From Verrucomicrobiaceae bacterium (GTDB lineage: Bacteria; Verrucomicrobiota; Verrucomicrobiia; Verrucomicrobiales; Verrucomicrobiaceae): 55,946 nt of DNA. Positions 1 to 9,804 of the stretch are shown here, one piece after another (the stretch's first letter is position 1; the number at the start of each line of letters is the position of its first letter). Made by a program: the position numbers and the translations under genes. The stretch lies in the NCBI GenBank assembly GCA_016713035.1, contig JADJPW010000010.1, positions 1-55,946 of the forward strand, read 5' to 3'. The notes below the pieces were generated by a model. It made no database searches, was not told the DNA's origin, and saw only the letters and a program-made list of their open reading frames with translations.

Positions 1-914
1 TTCTGGAAGATCATCGAAGAATACGCCGTCACCGTCTTCTACACCGCGCCGACTGCCATCCGCGCCTTCATGAAGTGGGGCGACGAATGGCTCAAGAAGC
101 TGATTGAGCAGCCTCCGCCTGCTTGGCACCGTCGGCGAGCCGATCAGTCCAGAAGCCTGGATGTGGTATCCCTGTGAGTCGGCGGCGGCAAATTGCTAAT
201 CGTCGATACCTGGTGGCAGACTGAAACCGGCGGCCACATGATCACGCCATCCTGGAGCCATCCCCACGAAGCCCGGCACCGCCACGCTGCCCTTCTTCGG
301 AGTCGATGTCGGCACCCTCGATGACCTCGGCAACGAAGTCGGCGCACGAATGAACGAACAAGCTCATCATCAGAAGCCCTGGCCGTCCATGCTGCGTGTC
401 TGGGGCGACAAGAAGCGCTACCAAGAAACCTACTGGAGCGACTTCAAAGGCTAATACTTCGCTGGCGACGGAGCCCGCCGCGACAAAGACGGCTACATTT
501 TGGATCATCGACCGCATCGACGACGTGCTCAACGTCGCCGGACATCGCCTCGGCACCGCCGAAGTCAGAAAGCGCCCTCGTTTCGCATCCTTCAGTAAAC
601 GAAGCCGCCGTTGTCATGCGTCCCGATGAACTGAAAGGCCAGGGTGTCGTCTGCTTCGTCACCGTCCGGGAAGGCATGCTCAGACCAGCCGCGACTTTGC
701 GTTGAAGAGGCTCAAGAAGCGTCCGCAAAGTCATCGGTCCCGTTGCCACGCCCAGACGAAGTCCCTTCGCCGCCGCGCTGCCGAAAACTCGCTCCTAAGC
801 AAAGATCATGCGCCGCCTCCTCCAGCAAATCGCTGCAGGCGAGATCATCAAAGCGACACCACGACTCTCGAAGATATCAACGTCATCGCCGCGCTCTGCC
901 AGCAGCGAGCTTTA
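1..914 (+). CDS. acs: Acetyl-coenzyme A synthetase, C-terminal part, frameshifted
   Basis: This is the end of an AMP-forming acetyl-CoA synthetase, which makes acetyl-CoA from acetate, ATP and CoA in the cytoplasm. The gene runs in from the left edge with YTAPTAIRAFMKWGDEW. Other frames then carry LLGTVGEPISPEAW, VDTWWQTETGG (the adenylate-forming core), DGYIWIIDRIDDVLNVAGHR (the A8 hinge region) and the C-terminal ATPDEV and KIMRRLL segments; the last holds the lysine that is acetylated in this family. At least five frame changes are needed, and conserved sequence resumes each time, so sequencing error is more likely than decay. The exact stop is uncertain; a TAA near 912 sits just before a strong terminator. 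Identity is certain from the motifs, but the ends are approximate. Confidence 0.85.
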
Positions 915-924
915 AGCGCCTCTC

Positions 925-961
925 AAACCGGTCTGATCTTCGTGGTCCAGACCGGTTTTTT
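925..961 (+). terminator. Rho-independent terminator of acs
   Basis: An 11-bp perfect inverted repeat (AAACCGGTCTG at 925-935, CAGACCGGTTT at 948-958) has a 12-base loop and is followed by a T run to 961. It lies directly after the acetyl-CoA synthetase reading frame, so it should end that transcript before the aquaporin-like gene. Confidence 0.88.
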
Positions 962-984
962 CTTCCAGCAACCACCAACCGCTG

Positions 985-1738
985 ACCGCCCACTCGCCGA
1001 GCTGATCCCGGCACCGCGCTGCTCATCCCGCGCAGGGTGATGGCGTGGTCGCCAATGTCGTCCTGAAACAGACCAAAGGCCACGCTGCGGGCTGGATCGT
1101 CATCACGGCAGGTTGGGCCTTCGCAATGACGATCGCGGTATATGCCACGAATACCATCAGCGGGGCGCACTTAGATCCTGCCGTAACGATCGGGCTCCGC
1201 CAGCATCGGCAAATTCGATTGGGCACTCGTTCCCGCCTATGTCGGCGCTCAAATCGCCGGGGCCTTTGTCGGCGCGGTGCTCGTGTAGCTGAGCTTATCT
1301 GCCGCATTGGCGGGTCACCGATGCTCCGGGCGACAAGCTGGCCGTTTTCAGCACTGGCCCGGCGATTCGCCACAGCATCTCGAATCATCTGCGAGATCAT
1401 CGGCACTGCGGTACTCGTGCTGGTGTGCTGAAGGCGTCGCATCGCCTGCGAATCTGCTTCCAGGCACCGGTTTACGACAAAGGCTTCGCGCCCGCGCTCG
1501 TCAGTGTGATCGTGGCTGGGCCATCGGCCTGAGCCTCAGCGGCCCCACCGGCTACGCTATCAATCCCGCTCGCGACTTCGGCCCGCGCCTCGCGCTGCGC
1601 GGTTTTGCCCATTCACGGCAAAGGGGCGGCGGCGATTGGGGCTACGTAGTTCCGGTGCTCGGTCCCCATCATCGGCGGTGTGATCGGAGCACAGGTTTAT
1701 ACGGCCTCTGGCCTGCTGCGAAGCTGAAAGTGCTCTAG
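985..1738 (+). CDS. MIP family channel (aquaporin / glycerol facilitator), frameshifted
   Basis: This is an inner-membrane channel for water or small neutral solutes. The first half of the family signature reads SGAHLDPAVTIGL, and the second half appears in another frame as GYAINPARDFGPRLA. Between them are membrane-like segments such as YVGAQIAGAFVGAVLV and IIGTAVLVL, and the end reads WGYVVPVLGP. Two or more frameshifts break the gene near 1200, 1290 and 1430-1500. The first NPA motif reads DPA; one base change (aat to gat) would explain this, and the sequence here is error-prone. The start codon is not secure: the protein should begin just before ELIPGTALL near 985. Water and glycerol channels cannot be told apart from this damaged sequence. 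Confidence 0.8.
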
Positions 1739-1794
1739 CAAGACTGCTGCTCCTCACGCGTAAGAGTTTCGACCCGTGAAGGCTCCTCTGCCAA

Positions 1795-3121
1795 ATGCGC
1801 GTTTCGCGGCGAAACATCCTGCAAGCAGGCGGCATGGGCATGCTGGGCTTTGGGCTCAATCGACTTCGTGCGCTCAGTTTCTCCGCAAATCGGCCTCGGA
1901 AAGGCCAAATCAGTCATTTGATCTTCATTGGTGGTACCGACCCATCGACCTTCAGGACCCGAAACCCGATGCGCCTTCGGAATTCGCGGCGAGTTAGCGA
2001 TCAAAACCAGCGTCCCCGGCGCACATCCGGAGTGCTGCCGCAGATGGCGAAAGCGCATGCACAGAAGCTCGCGCTCATCCGCAGCGTGCATCACGGTCCG
2101 GTAGTCATAATGGCGGCATGCGCACTGGGCCGCCGTCGGCAGGCCGTATCGCGTGGATAGCACGCTCATCACACCGAACCCCACCGACCTTCCCGGCGTC
2201 GGCACGCTGTGCGGCTGGTTGGCGCAGCGGGATAGCTTTTTCAAGGCGTGCCGCCCTTGCTCATCACGCCCTTCCCCACTGCGACGGCAAGGGTGTATCT
2301 CCACGCCCGGCCAGTTCGGCGGCTGTTTGGGCAATCGCTTTGATCCCTTCGTGCTACGATGACGATCCGAACGCAAAACCTTCCGCGTGCAACATGGCGC
2401 TCGACTCCAGCCTCACGCCCGCGTTTTCGGGGAGCGCCTCGCGCTGCTGAATCACGCGAACGCCGCCGCGCGTCCATCACCTCGCCGCAGACGGCTCAAA
2501 TCGACGCCTTCCAACGAGCAGGCGACCAGCATGCTGCAAACCAGAAAAACCGCCGGGGCCGCTGACCTCTCGAAAGGCCCGAAAAAGTCCGCGAACGCTT
2601 ACGGTCGCAATAGCTGGGGCCAGTCGCACCTGCTCGCACCTCGATCTAGATCACGAATCCGGCACGCTTTGTCACTGCCACCGTGGGCTTTAATTGATCA
2701 CTTGGGACTCCCTGCAAGAAGACAACCACAACGGCCTCAAGAGACCGTCTCTTGCCGCTCGGTGGAGCAGACTTACGCCGCTTTGCTCCGATGACCTCGA
2801 AGAACGCGGCCTGCTCGAAAGCACGCTCGTCGTCTGGATGGGCGAGTTTGGCCGCACACCAAAGATCAACAACGATGCCGGCCGCGATCACAGGCCCGGC
2901 TGCCACAGCGTCCTCCTCGCCGGCGGCGGCGGCGCCCGGCAGCGGGTCATCGGCAGCAACATGCCACTGGGTACTATCCCGATGAACGCCCCATCTCCCC
3001 TCCGACATCCACGCCAGCATCTACGCAGCCCTCGGCTACGACTACCGCGAGATCGAATACCGATCACCGATGGCCGCCCCGTGCCACTCACGGACGGCGT
3101 GATGATTCCTGAGTTGTTTTG
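1795..3121 (+). CDS. DUF1501 domain protein with twin-arginine-like signal, frameshifted
   Basis: This belongs to the DUF1501 family of exported proteins with an alkaline-phosphatase/sulfatase-like fold, abundant in Planctomycetes and Verrucomicrobia and usually of unknown substrate. It starts MRVSRRNILQAGGMGMLGFG, a twin-arginine-type leader. Downstream, in alternating frames, are DPKPDAPSE, LPQMAKAHAQKLALIRSVHHG, NPTDLPGVGTLCGWL, LVVWMGEFGRTPKIN and the family C-terminus RPVPLTDGVMIPELF. At least five frame changes are required. In this phylum DUF1501 genes often sit beside DUF1553 cytochrome-like genes, but none is seen here. The neighbours are instead sugar-related hydrolases. Family assignment is firm; function is unknown. 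Confidence 0.85.
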
Positions 3122-3142
3122 AGGTTTAGTGACGTTTGAGTC

Positions 3143-3850
3143 ATACGCCATCTCCTTCTCGCGTTCTTTTTCATCACCACGCTTCATGCTGAACCGCTCA
3201 AAGTCGTCCTCGCGGGCGATTCGACGGTGGCAAGTGTGCCGAATCCGCCGAAGGATCGGCCTGACCTTCCCGAATTAAAGTGGGGGGCAGATGCTGGGAG
3301 TTTTGCCTAAAGGCGACGGTGGTGAATCATGCGCGGTCGAGGACGAAATACGAAGAGTTTTCGCGAGATCGGGCTGTGGGATCAGGTGCTGAAGGAGAAG
3401 GCGGATTGGGTGCTGGTCCAGTTCGGGCACAATGACCAAAGAGTGACCCGAAACGCGGCACGGATGCGGCGACGAGTTACCGCGGAGAATTTGAAGGCCT
3501 TCATCCGCAGTGCGCGAGGGCGAAGGGAAAGCCGGTGCTCGTGACTTCGATGGCGCGGCGGGTGTTTGTGGATGGAAACTGACGACGTCGCTCACGCCGT
3601 ATGTGGAGGCGGCGAAGGAGGGTGGGCGCGGAAAATGAAGGCGCCGGTCATCGGACCTGCATCCGGGCGGGCTTTGCGCTGTTTCAGCAGGCTCGGGGAG
3701 AAGTTCTGTCTGCTCTATGGGCCGGGAGAGAAGGACAAATCGCATTTTCACGCGAGGGCCCGCATGATGGCACGACTCGTGGCCGAGGGCTGGAACGCGG
3801 TACTGGAGCTGCGCGAGCATCTTCAACTGATCCCGCCACTGCCTGCGGGG
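3143..3850 (+). CDS. Rhamnogalacturonan acetylesterase-like SGNH hydrolase, frameshifted
   Basis: This is a secreted SGNH/GDSL esterase, most like enzymes that remove acetyl groups from pectic rhamnogalacturonan. A hydrophobic leader HLLLAFFFITTLHAEP is followed by block I, VVLAGDSTVA (nucleophile in GDS). Later blocks are TKSFREIGLWDQVL, WVLVQFGHNDQ (block III, GHND) and, near the C-terminus, EKDKSHFHARARMMARLVAEG, where the catalytic Asp/His pair is expected (usually DxTH; here DKSHF). No ATG precedes the leader in frame; an ATA codon at 3143 sits where the start should be, possibly a miscalled ATG. Several frameshifts occur. The end is uncertain because the frame runs into the next protein without a visible stop. 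Confidence 0.75.
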
Positions 3851-4973
3851 CTGCCTTTTGAGGTGAAGCGTGTCGTCGTATCGAAGGGCTATGATGGAAA
3901 GACCTGCTGGGTGCATCCACGCGCCGGCGCGATCCCCGGCAAGACACCAGGTGTGGTGCTGACGATGCAAAAACTCCTCACGGGCAGCGATGTTTTTTCG
4001 CACTCCAATGAGACGCGCAGTGATGATCTCGGTGCAGCGTGGAGCCCGATCATGGAGCCCGCGGAGACGACTTGGGACGGCACAATGGGGCGGATGGTGT
4101 GGTGGTGGCTGCTTGACTTCACGCCAGTTTCACGCAAAAAGCGGCAAATTGCTCAGTATCGACCGCACAGTGCGCTACAGGGGGGATCACGTCAGCTTTT
4201 TGGTGCGGCCACGGAGACGGCGTGGTCTGTCTATGATGCCGAGAAAGCCACCTGGACGCCCTGGACGACGCTGGACATGCCGAAGAGGCAAAATTCATCA
4301 ATGCAGGCGCTGGTAGCGTGCAGCGCTTTGATTTGGAGAGTGGCGACATCTTGCCGCCGATCTATTTCAGGCGGAGAAGGACAAATACTACCGCACCACC
4401 GTCCTGCGTTGCTCCTTTGACGGTGAGACGCTGAAATACTGCGAACACGGCACGGAGCTGGCGCTGGAGAGTGGCCGTGGCGTGTATGAGCCGTCGATCA
4501 CACGCTGTGCGGGCAAGTTTTACCTCACGCTGCGCAATGATACGGCGGGCTATGTCGCGGTGGTGATGATGGGCTGCATTTTGGCCCCATTCAGCCGTGG
4601 AAGTTCGATGACGGTAGTGGTGGGGAACTACAACACGCAGCAGCACTGGGTGACGCATCGCGACCGACTGTACCTCGTCTATAACCGCAAAGGTGCGCAC
4701 AACGACCACGTCATCCGCCACCGCGCACCGCTTTTCATGGCAGAGGTGGATCAAAAGACGCTCGCGGTGAAACGAGCCACGGAATGCGTCCTCGTCCCGG
4801 AGCGCGGTGCGAGGCTGGGGAATTTCGCCATCACTGAGGTGAGTGAAAACGAGACCTGGGTCACGGTGGCAGAGTGGATGCAGACTTACTCGCCCAACAT
4901 CATTATTCCGACCGATAATGCCTTCGGTGCCGATAACACGGTCTGGGCGGCGCGGATTCTGTGGAAGGAGTGA
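3845..4973 (+). CDS. Sialidase-like (BNR/Asp-box) glycoside hydrolase family protein, frameshifted
   Basis: This resembles the six-bladed-propeller exo-alpha-sialidase superfamily common in PVC bacteria. An early arginine-containing segment reads FEVKRVVVSKGYDGKTCW. An Asp-box-like motif RSDDLGAAW follows, then DAEKATWTPW, GVYEPSITRCAGKFYLTLRND, LYLVYNRKGAHNDHV, APLFMAEVD and NIIIPTDNAFGADNTVWAARI before the TGA at 4971-4973. The last ~160 residues are in one intact frame; the first half needs three or more frame corrections near 4010, 4130 and 4320. No signal peptide of its own is visible. The true substrate may not be sialic acid, since related proteins act on several sugars. The neighbouring acetylesterase suggests polysaccharide breakdown. 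Confidence 0.75.
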
Positions 4974-5121
4974 AGAATCATGATCCCTGTGACTCCTTAC
5001 TAGCATGAGGGCCGTGAATGTGCCAGATTCGGGGCTCAACAGCCACCCATGATACCAGACGCCGCCTCATCGGCCCGGTCCCGAATCGCTCCGCGCCTCC
5101 ACAGTAGAGGACATCACCCGC

Positions 5122-5923
<802 letters not shown>

Positions 5924-5937
5924 CCTCTGCGCCGTCC

Positions 5938-6400
5938 ATGTCTGCCAGCCCCACGACGCGTCCTCGCACGGGTGCGGTCACGCAGATGAGTGGCTCCCGC
6001 TGGTGCACGGATTCTGCTTTTGGAGGATGATCTGCTCGTCCGTGATCTGCTGCGCCGCACGCTGGAGTCTGCACGGTTTGAGGTGCATGAGACGGGCGAT
6101 GGGAAGGACACGCTGCGTCTTTACCAAGACGCGGTGGCCAGAGGTAGGCCCTATGACTTGGTGATCCTCGATTTGACGATCCCTGGTGGCATGTGTGGCC
6201 AGGAGACGATGAAGTACCTGCGCCAGATCGACCCACAGCTCCTCGCCATCGTCTCTAGCGGCTACCGCGATGATCCGGTGATGCAGGACTGTGCGGCCTA
6301 TGGCTTCTCCGCAGCGCTGCCAAAGCCCTATCAGCGTGAAGCACTCATCCAACTGGTGAATAGCGTCCTCGCGGTCGGCAGGCAAAAAGTAGCTGCCTAG
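5938..6400 (+). CDS. Response-regulator receiver domain protein
   Basis: This is a single CheY-like receiver domain. The acidic pair is in ILLLEDD, the phosphorylated aspartate in DLVILDLTIPGG, the switch residue in LLAIVSSGY and the conserved lysine in LPKPY. The block YRDDPVM..YGF is typical of receivers at the end of hybrid sensor kinases. The intact frame opens with a GTG at 5990. A Ser/Pro/Thr-rich stretch from an ATG at 5938 (MSASPTTRPRTG), joined through one indel near 5998, looks like the real N-terminus or linker. No output domain follows, so it would act through partners or as part of the upstream kinase. It converges with the next gene with only 6 bases between stops. Confidence 0.85.
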
Positions 6401-6406
6401 CGTGAA

Positions 6407-7318
6407 CTAAGCGGCTCCGGCTGCTTGGGCGTTTTTTTCCGCGTGGAGTCGCTGGGCCTGGCCGACCCAGTCCTCGCGTGTGATACGGTCTTTGAAGGCC
6501 AGGCGGGTGGAGAATTCTTTAATGAGTGGCTCGTCCCACGCGGCGATTTGAGCGTAGGTGTAGATGCCGAACTCGTGCAGCCGAGCCTCCAGCACTTTGG
6601 CGATGCCTTTCATGGCCGTGAGGTCATCACGCTCAGTGACGGGTGGTGGTGTTTTGAAGACGAGGCCGAGTTTTTCATCGAGTTCTGGCTTTACGGTAGG
6701 TGGCGGTGCTGGTGGCACCTCGGGGAAGATGCCTTCGATACCGAGATCTACGGCTCCGAGGCCGCTGCCGCCGACATCTGAGGGCGCAGATGGAGCGGTG
6801 GGCTCGCTAGTCGGCTGCTTTTTCGAAGCGGGTGGCGTGGGGGAGATGATCGCGGCGAGTGCTGAGGGTGCGTGTGCGGGCTGTGGCGGCTCTGGAGTGG
6901 AGAGGACCTCGGGGATGAGGATGTTTTTCGCCCGCGAAGAAACACGACGCGTAGGGCCCGCATTCTCGGGGCTGGTGGCTGGCAGCACGGGTGGTGGCGC
7001 TACCTCTGCTGCTTCGGCTGGCACGGATAGGCTGGGTGGTGTCGGCAAAGTCGGCAGCACCTCTGTGACCATGTGCCCACCGCCCGGACGCACGGACTGC
7101 TCACCGAGCTTGCGCTTCAGCGTAGCGATCTCTTCGAGCTGGGCATCTATCTCTGCCGCTTGGAGACGGGACTGCTGCTTGTACCGGCCCCACGTCACAT
7201 GGCCAAAGGCGAGCCCGATCAAAAAGAACACCGTGCCCATGATCAGCACAAAGGCTGCGCTGTGCATGAGCATGTAGAGCAGCGTGTCTGTGGAGAGAGT
7301 CTGGAGATCGAGATTCAT
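6407..7318 (-). CDS. Membrane-anchored protein with C-terminal helix-hairpin-helix domain
   Basis: This is a 303-residue protein. A transmembrane segment lies at about residues 17-39 (AAFVLIMGTVFFLIGLAFG), followed by a short coiled-coil-like stretch (AEIDAQLEEIATLKRKL). A Pro/Ala/Thr-rich linker spans about residues 75-220. The C-terminal domain starts RDDLTAMKGIAKVLEARL and contains FGIYTYAQIAAW and ITREDWVGQAQRLH, the pattern of the helix-hairpin-helix module found in many envelope-associated or 'L21-like' proteins. Such domains can bind DNA or mediate protein contacts; the actual ligand is unknown. It is 31 bases upstream, on the coding strand, of nothing else on this strand, but follows the BON/OmpA gene closely and may be co-transcribed with it. 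Confidence 0.75.
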   Translation of the reverse strand: MNLDLQTLSTDTLLYMLMHSAAFVLIMGTVFFLIGLAFGHVTWGRYKQQSRLQAAEIDAQLEEIATLKRKLGEQSVRPGGGHMVTEVLPTLPTPPSLSVPAEAAEVAPPPVLPATSPENAGPTRRVSSRAKNILIPEVLSTPEPPQPAHAPSALAAIISPTPPASKKQPTSEPTAPSAPSDVGGSGLGAVDLGIEGIFPEVPPAPPPTVKPELDEKLGLVFKTPPPVTERDDLTAMKGIAKVLEARLHEFGIYTYAQIAAWDEPLIKEFSTRLAFKDRITREDWVGQAQRLHAEKNAQAAGAA

Positions 7319-7349
7319 GAAGTTGGGGGCGGATTCTCAGTGTCTCTGC

Positions 7350-8616
7350 TTATTTGATGAGGATCTCGACGCTGCGTGGCGGAGCCGCTGCAGAGTCTGG
7401 TGGTACAGGGTCGCAGGCGATGGCCGTGATGTCGCTGGAGGGCACGCCCTCCTCCTCCAGAAAGGAGAGTACGGCCTCTGCACGTGATTTGGCTAATCGC
7501 GCCTCTTTTTCTGCATCCGCAGCAGCAGGATCAGGATGCCCAGCGATGACGAGAGCGAGTGCGGGGCCAGCATTGAGCAAAGCGGGAGCCAGCGCCGAGA
7601 GGCGAGATTGCTCCGCACGCGGGATGCGAGTGCCAGATTCAAAACCACGGTGCCCTCACGCAGTAGGCCGCGCAGTTGTGCCAGGGTCGCAGCGGGGAGC
7701 TGGGTCTGCGTCTTGTAACCGGGGAAATGATACTCGGAAGGTAGCAGCGTGAGGCGCGAGTCCACTACCGCACCACCCGTCACGGGCCGCAAAAGAGCCA
7801 GCCACTCACTCTCAAGCCGCCGTGTGGCCACGCCCGTGATGCGCGGGCTCTGCTGATCATGCATCTCAAAGAGACGCGGCGCTGGAGCGGCGAAAAAACT
7901 CGCCGCGAAGGCCGCTAGCGGCTCTTTTTTCGCAAAGAGGCCGGACGCACATGTGGGCTGGCTTTGAGCCCACCTGGATCGACGACATGGGCCGCGCCCG
8001 CTCCAGAGATGGCCGCGACGAGCGCCTCCTTGATCCCGCCCGCTGGCAGCATGCCACTGAGCACGATCATGTCCTCTGTGGCTTCGATTTTCAGCTCCGC
8101 TGGCACATGCAGGGAATCGAGGATCGGCGCGAGAAAGGCATCCGTGGCATCGAGTGGTGGCTGATAATCCTCTGGCCAGCGCACCTCCGGTGCATGGCGT
8201 AGCTCCGAGGTGTCGATCTGCAAATCTGGGCGCAAATCTGCCAGCAGCGCAGACAGCGCAGCCACATCCTTCTGCTCCGGTAGCCATCCACTCACGCGCA
8301 AAGTCTTCTCACCCAGCTCGTGCCGCACACTGGCAAAAACGTGGATGCGGTCCGCCTGGGGCTTTAGCCGCAGCACGCCGATCTGGCGGATCGCCTCCAG
8401 CGCCCGCTCATGAGCGGGAGGATCAGCCGCCTCACCCGCGAGGTCGATGTCTAGGCAATGCAGTGTCACGACTGGATCACGCACACCCGCAGCGAGCAGC
8501 CGCGCCTTTGCCTCTGCCACCAGCCCTGGGAGCTCGTGCTTCGCAAAGAGCCATGTATGAACCCCTGCCGCGACAGGCAGAAGGATCAGCATGAGAAAAA
8601 AAAGACTCAGACGCAT
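7350..8616 (-). CDS. BON-like and OmpA-family C-terminal domain envelope protein, two frameshifts
   Basis: This is read as one gene of about 420 residues. It starts MRLSLFFLMLILLPVAAG, a signal or anchor sequence. Two BON-like stretches follow: one around VVTLHCLDIDLAGEA..RVSGWLPEQ and one around LKIEATEDMIVLSGMLP. After a frameshift near 7920 the sequence continues PRLFEMHDQQSPRITGVA and LLPSEYHFPGYKTQTQLP. After a second near 7620 it ends in an OmpA/MotB-like peptidoglycan-binding module (LALVIAGHPDPA..LAKSRAEAVLSFLEEEGV). Together this suggests a periplasmic protein tied to the membrane and cell wall. The two breaks fall between coherent blocks, so sequencing error is likely. Domain names rest on pattern recognition alone. 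Confidence 0.7.
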
Positions 8617-8757
8617 GGCACGGGAACAGGGTCGGAGGTGGTGCTTGACACACCGGGGGCGGAACCGATGATCGGCGGCCCTTTCCGGCGCGGCTTTGAT
8701 TTAAAAGTACGCGGCGCATTGGGCAACAACTAACTACTTCACCTTCCTTTACCACCC

Positions 8758-9675
8758 ATGTCCGTCGTCATCGCAGGCTCCGTCGCACTCGACAATGTCA
8801 AAACTCCGCAGGATGAGCAGAAAAACCTGCTCGGCGGCTCCGCCAGCTACGCAGCACTCGCCGCGAGCATCTTTAGCCGCCCCGTGCACCTCGTCGGCAT
8901 CATCGGTCATGATTTCCCACAGGCGCACCTCGACATGCTCGCCAGCCATGGCGTGGAGCTCGGCGGGCTGGAGCGCAGCAGTGGAGCCTCCTTCACCTGG
9001 ACCGGTGAATACCACGAGGACATGAACAACCGCACCACGCACAACGTCGCCGTGAACGTGCTGGAAAACTGGAGCGTGAAACTCCCTGCCGCCGCCCAGC
9101 AGGCAAAAATCGCCATCGCTGCGAACATGCATCCAGAAAACCAGATGCAGATGATCGACCAATGCGGAGCGGTCGATTTCATCGCCGCAGACACCATGGA
9201 CCTCTGGATCAGCATCGCCAATGAGCGCCTGCATGACGTGCTGAAGCGCATCGACCTACTCGTCATCAATGACGGCGAGGCCAAAGAATTTGCAGGCACC
9301 ACCAATCTCGTCGAAGCCGGTCGTAAGCTCCGCGCCAAAGGCCCGAAATTCGTCATCGTGAAGCGCGGTGAGCATGGCAGCTACCTTTTCGGCGAAAATG
9401 CCGAGCACTTCTTCTCCTGCAGCGCCTATCCGCTGCCCAGCGTCTTTGACCCCACGGGCGCCGGCGACAGCTTCCTCGGTGGTCTCTGCGGTTGGCTCTC
9501 CGCCCACGGCAAGACGAAGCCCACCTTCGACGACCTACGCCAAGCCGTCGTCCACGGCAGCGTGGTGGCCAGCTACACCTGCGAAGCCTTCAGCACCCAC
9601 AAACTGCAAACCGTCACCGCACTCGATGTCGCCCAGCGCATCGCGGAGCTGAAGGCCTACACGCAGTTTGCGTGA
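8758..9675 (+). CDS. PfkB family carbohydrate kinase
   Basis: This is a complete 305-residue ribokinase-type sugar or nucleoside kinase. The N-terminal motif is LLGGSASYAALAAS (PfkB signature 1). The C-terminal signature is DPTGAGDSFLGGL (signature 2), with the catalytic aspartate and anion hole. Substrate-side sequence includes IIGHDFP and EYHEDMNNRTT. IVKRGEHGSYLF matches the typical 'KRGxxG' strand. The ATG at 8758 follows a purine-poor leader and the previous stop is far away, so the start is well placed. It stands alone on the plus strand and is followed by hairpins. The substrate cannot be fixed; similarity of the N-terminus to adenosine-kinase-like PfkB proteins is only suggestive. Confidence 0.9.
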   Translation: MSVVIAGSVALDNVKTPQDEQKNLLGGSASYAALAASIFSRPVHLVGIIGHDFPQAHLDMLASHGVELGGLERSSGASFTWTGEYHEDMNNRTTHNVAVNVLENWSVKLPAAAQQAKIAIAANMHPENQMQMIDQCGAVDFIAADTMDLWISIANERLHDVLKRIDLLVINDGEAKEFAGTTNLVEAGRKLRAKGPKFVIVKRGEHGSYLFGENAEHFFSCSAYPLPSVFDPTGAGDSFLGGLCGWLSAHGKTKPTFDDLRQAVVHGSVVASYTCEAFSTHKLQTVTALDVAQRIAELKAYTQFA

Positions 9676-9711
9676 GATGCATGACTCGTCACGGCACTTC
9701 AGAAAAGCAGA

Positions 9712-9747
9712 ACGCCGCCCTGACCGTGAAAAAAAGCAGGGCGGCGT
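9712..9747. terminator. Hairpin between convergent genes
   Basis: An 11-bp inverted repeat (ACGCCGCCCTG at 9712-9722, CAGGGCGGCGT at 9737-9747) lies just after the PfkB kinase. The loop holds the A run (T run on the other strand) instead of a T tail after the stem, so it is a plausible but not classical terminator. Confidence 0.5.
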
Positions 9748-9753
9748 CTGAAA

Positions 9754-9789
9754 TGCCCGGTTAGCGTTCGAGGAGAGCGCCTCCGGGCA
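9754..9789. terminator. Second hairpin between convergent genes
   Basis: A 7-bp repeat (TGCCCGG at 9754-9760, CCGGGCA at 9783-9789) sits next to the stop of the minus-strand gene and could end either transcript. There is no T tract, so the call is tentative. Confidence 0.3.
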
Positions 9790-9804
9790 AAGTGAAGATC
9801 TTTG

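Noticed and set aside
1141..1200. Aspartate in the first NPA motif of the MIP channel (DPA)
   Set aside because: It is a single-base change in a stretch full of indels, so a miscall is the simplest explanation.
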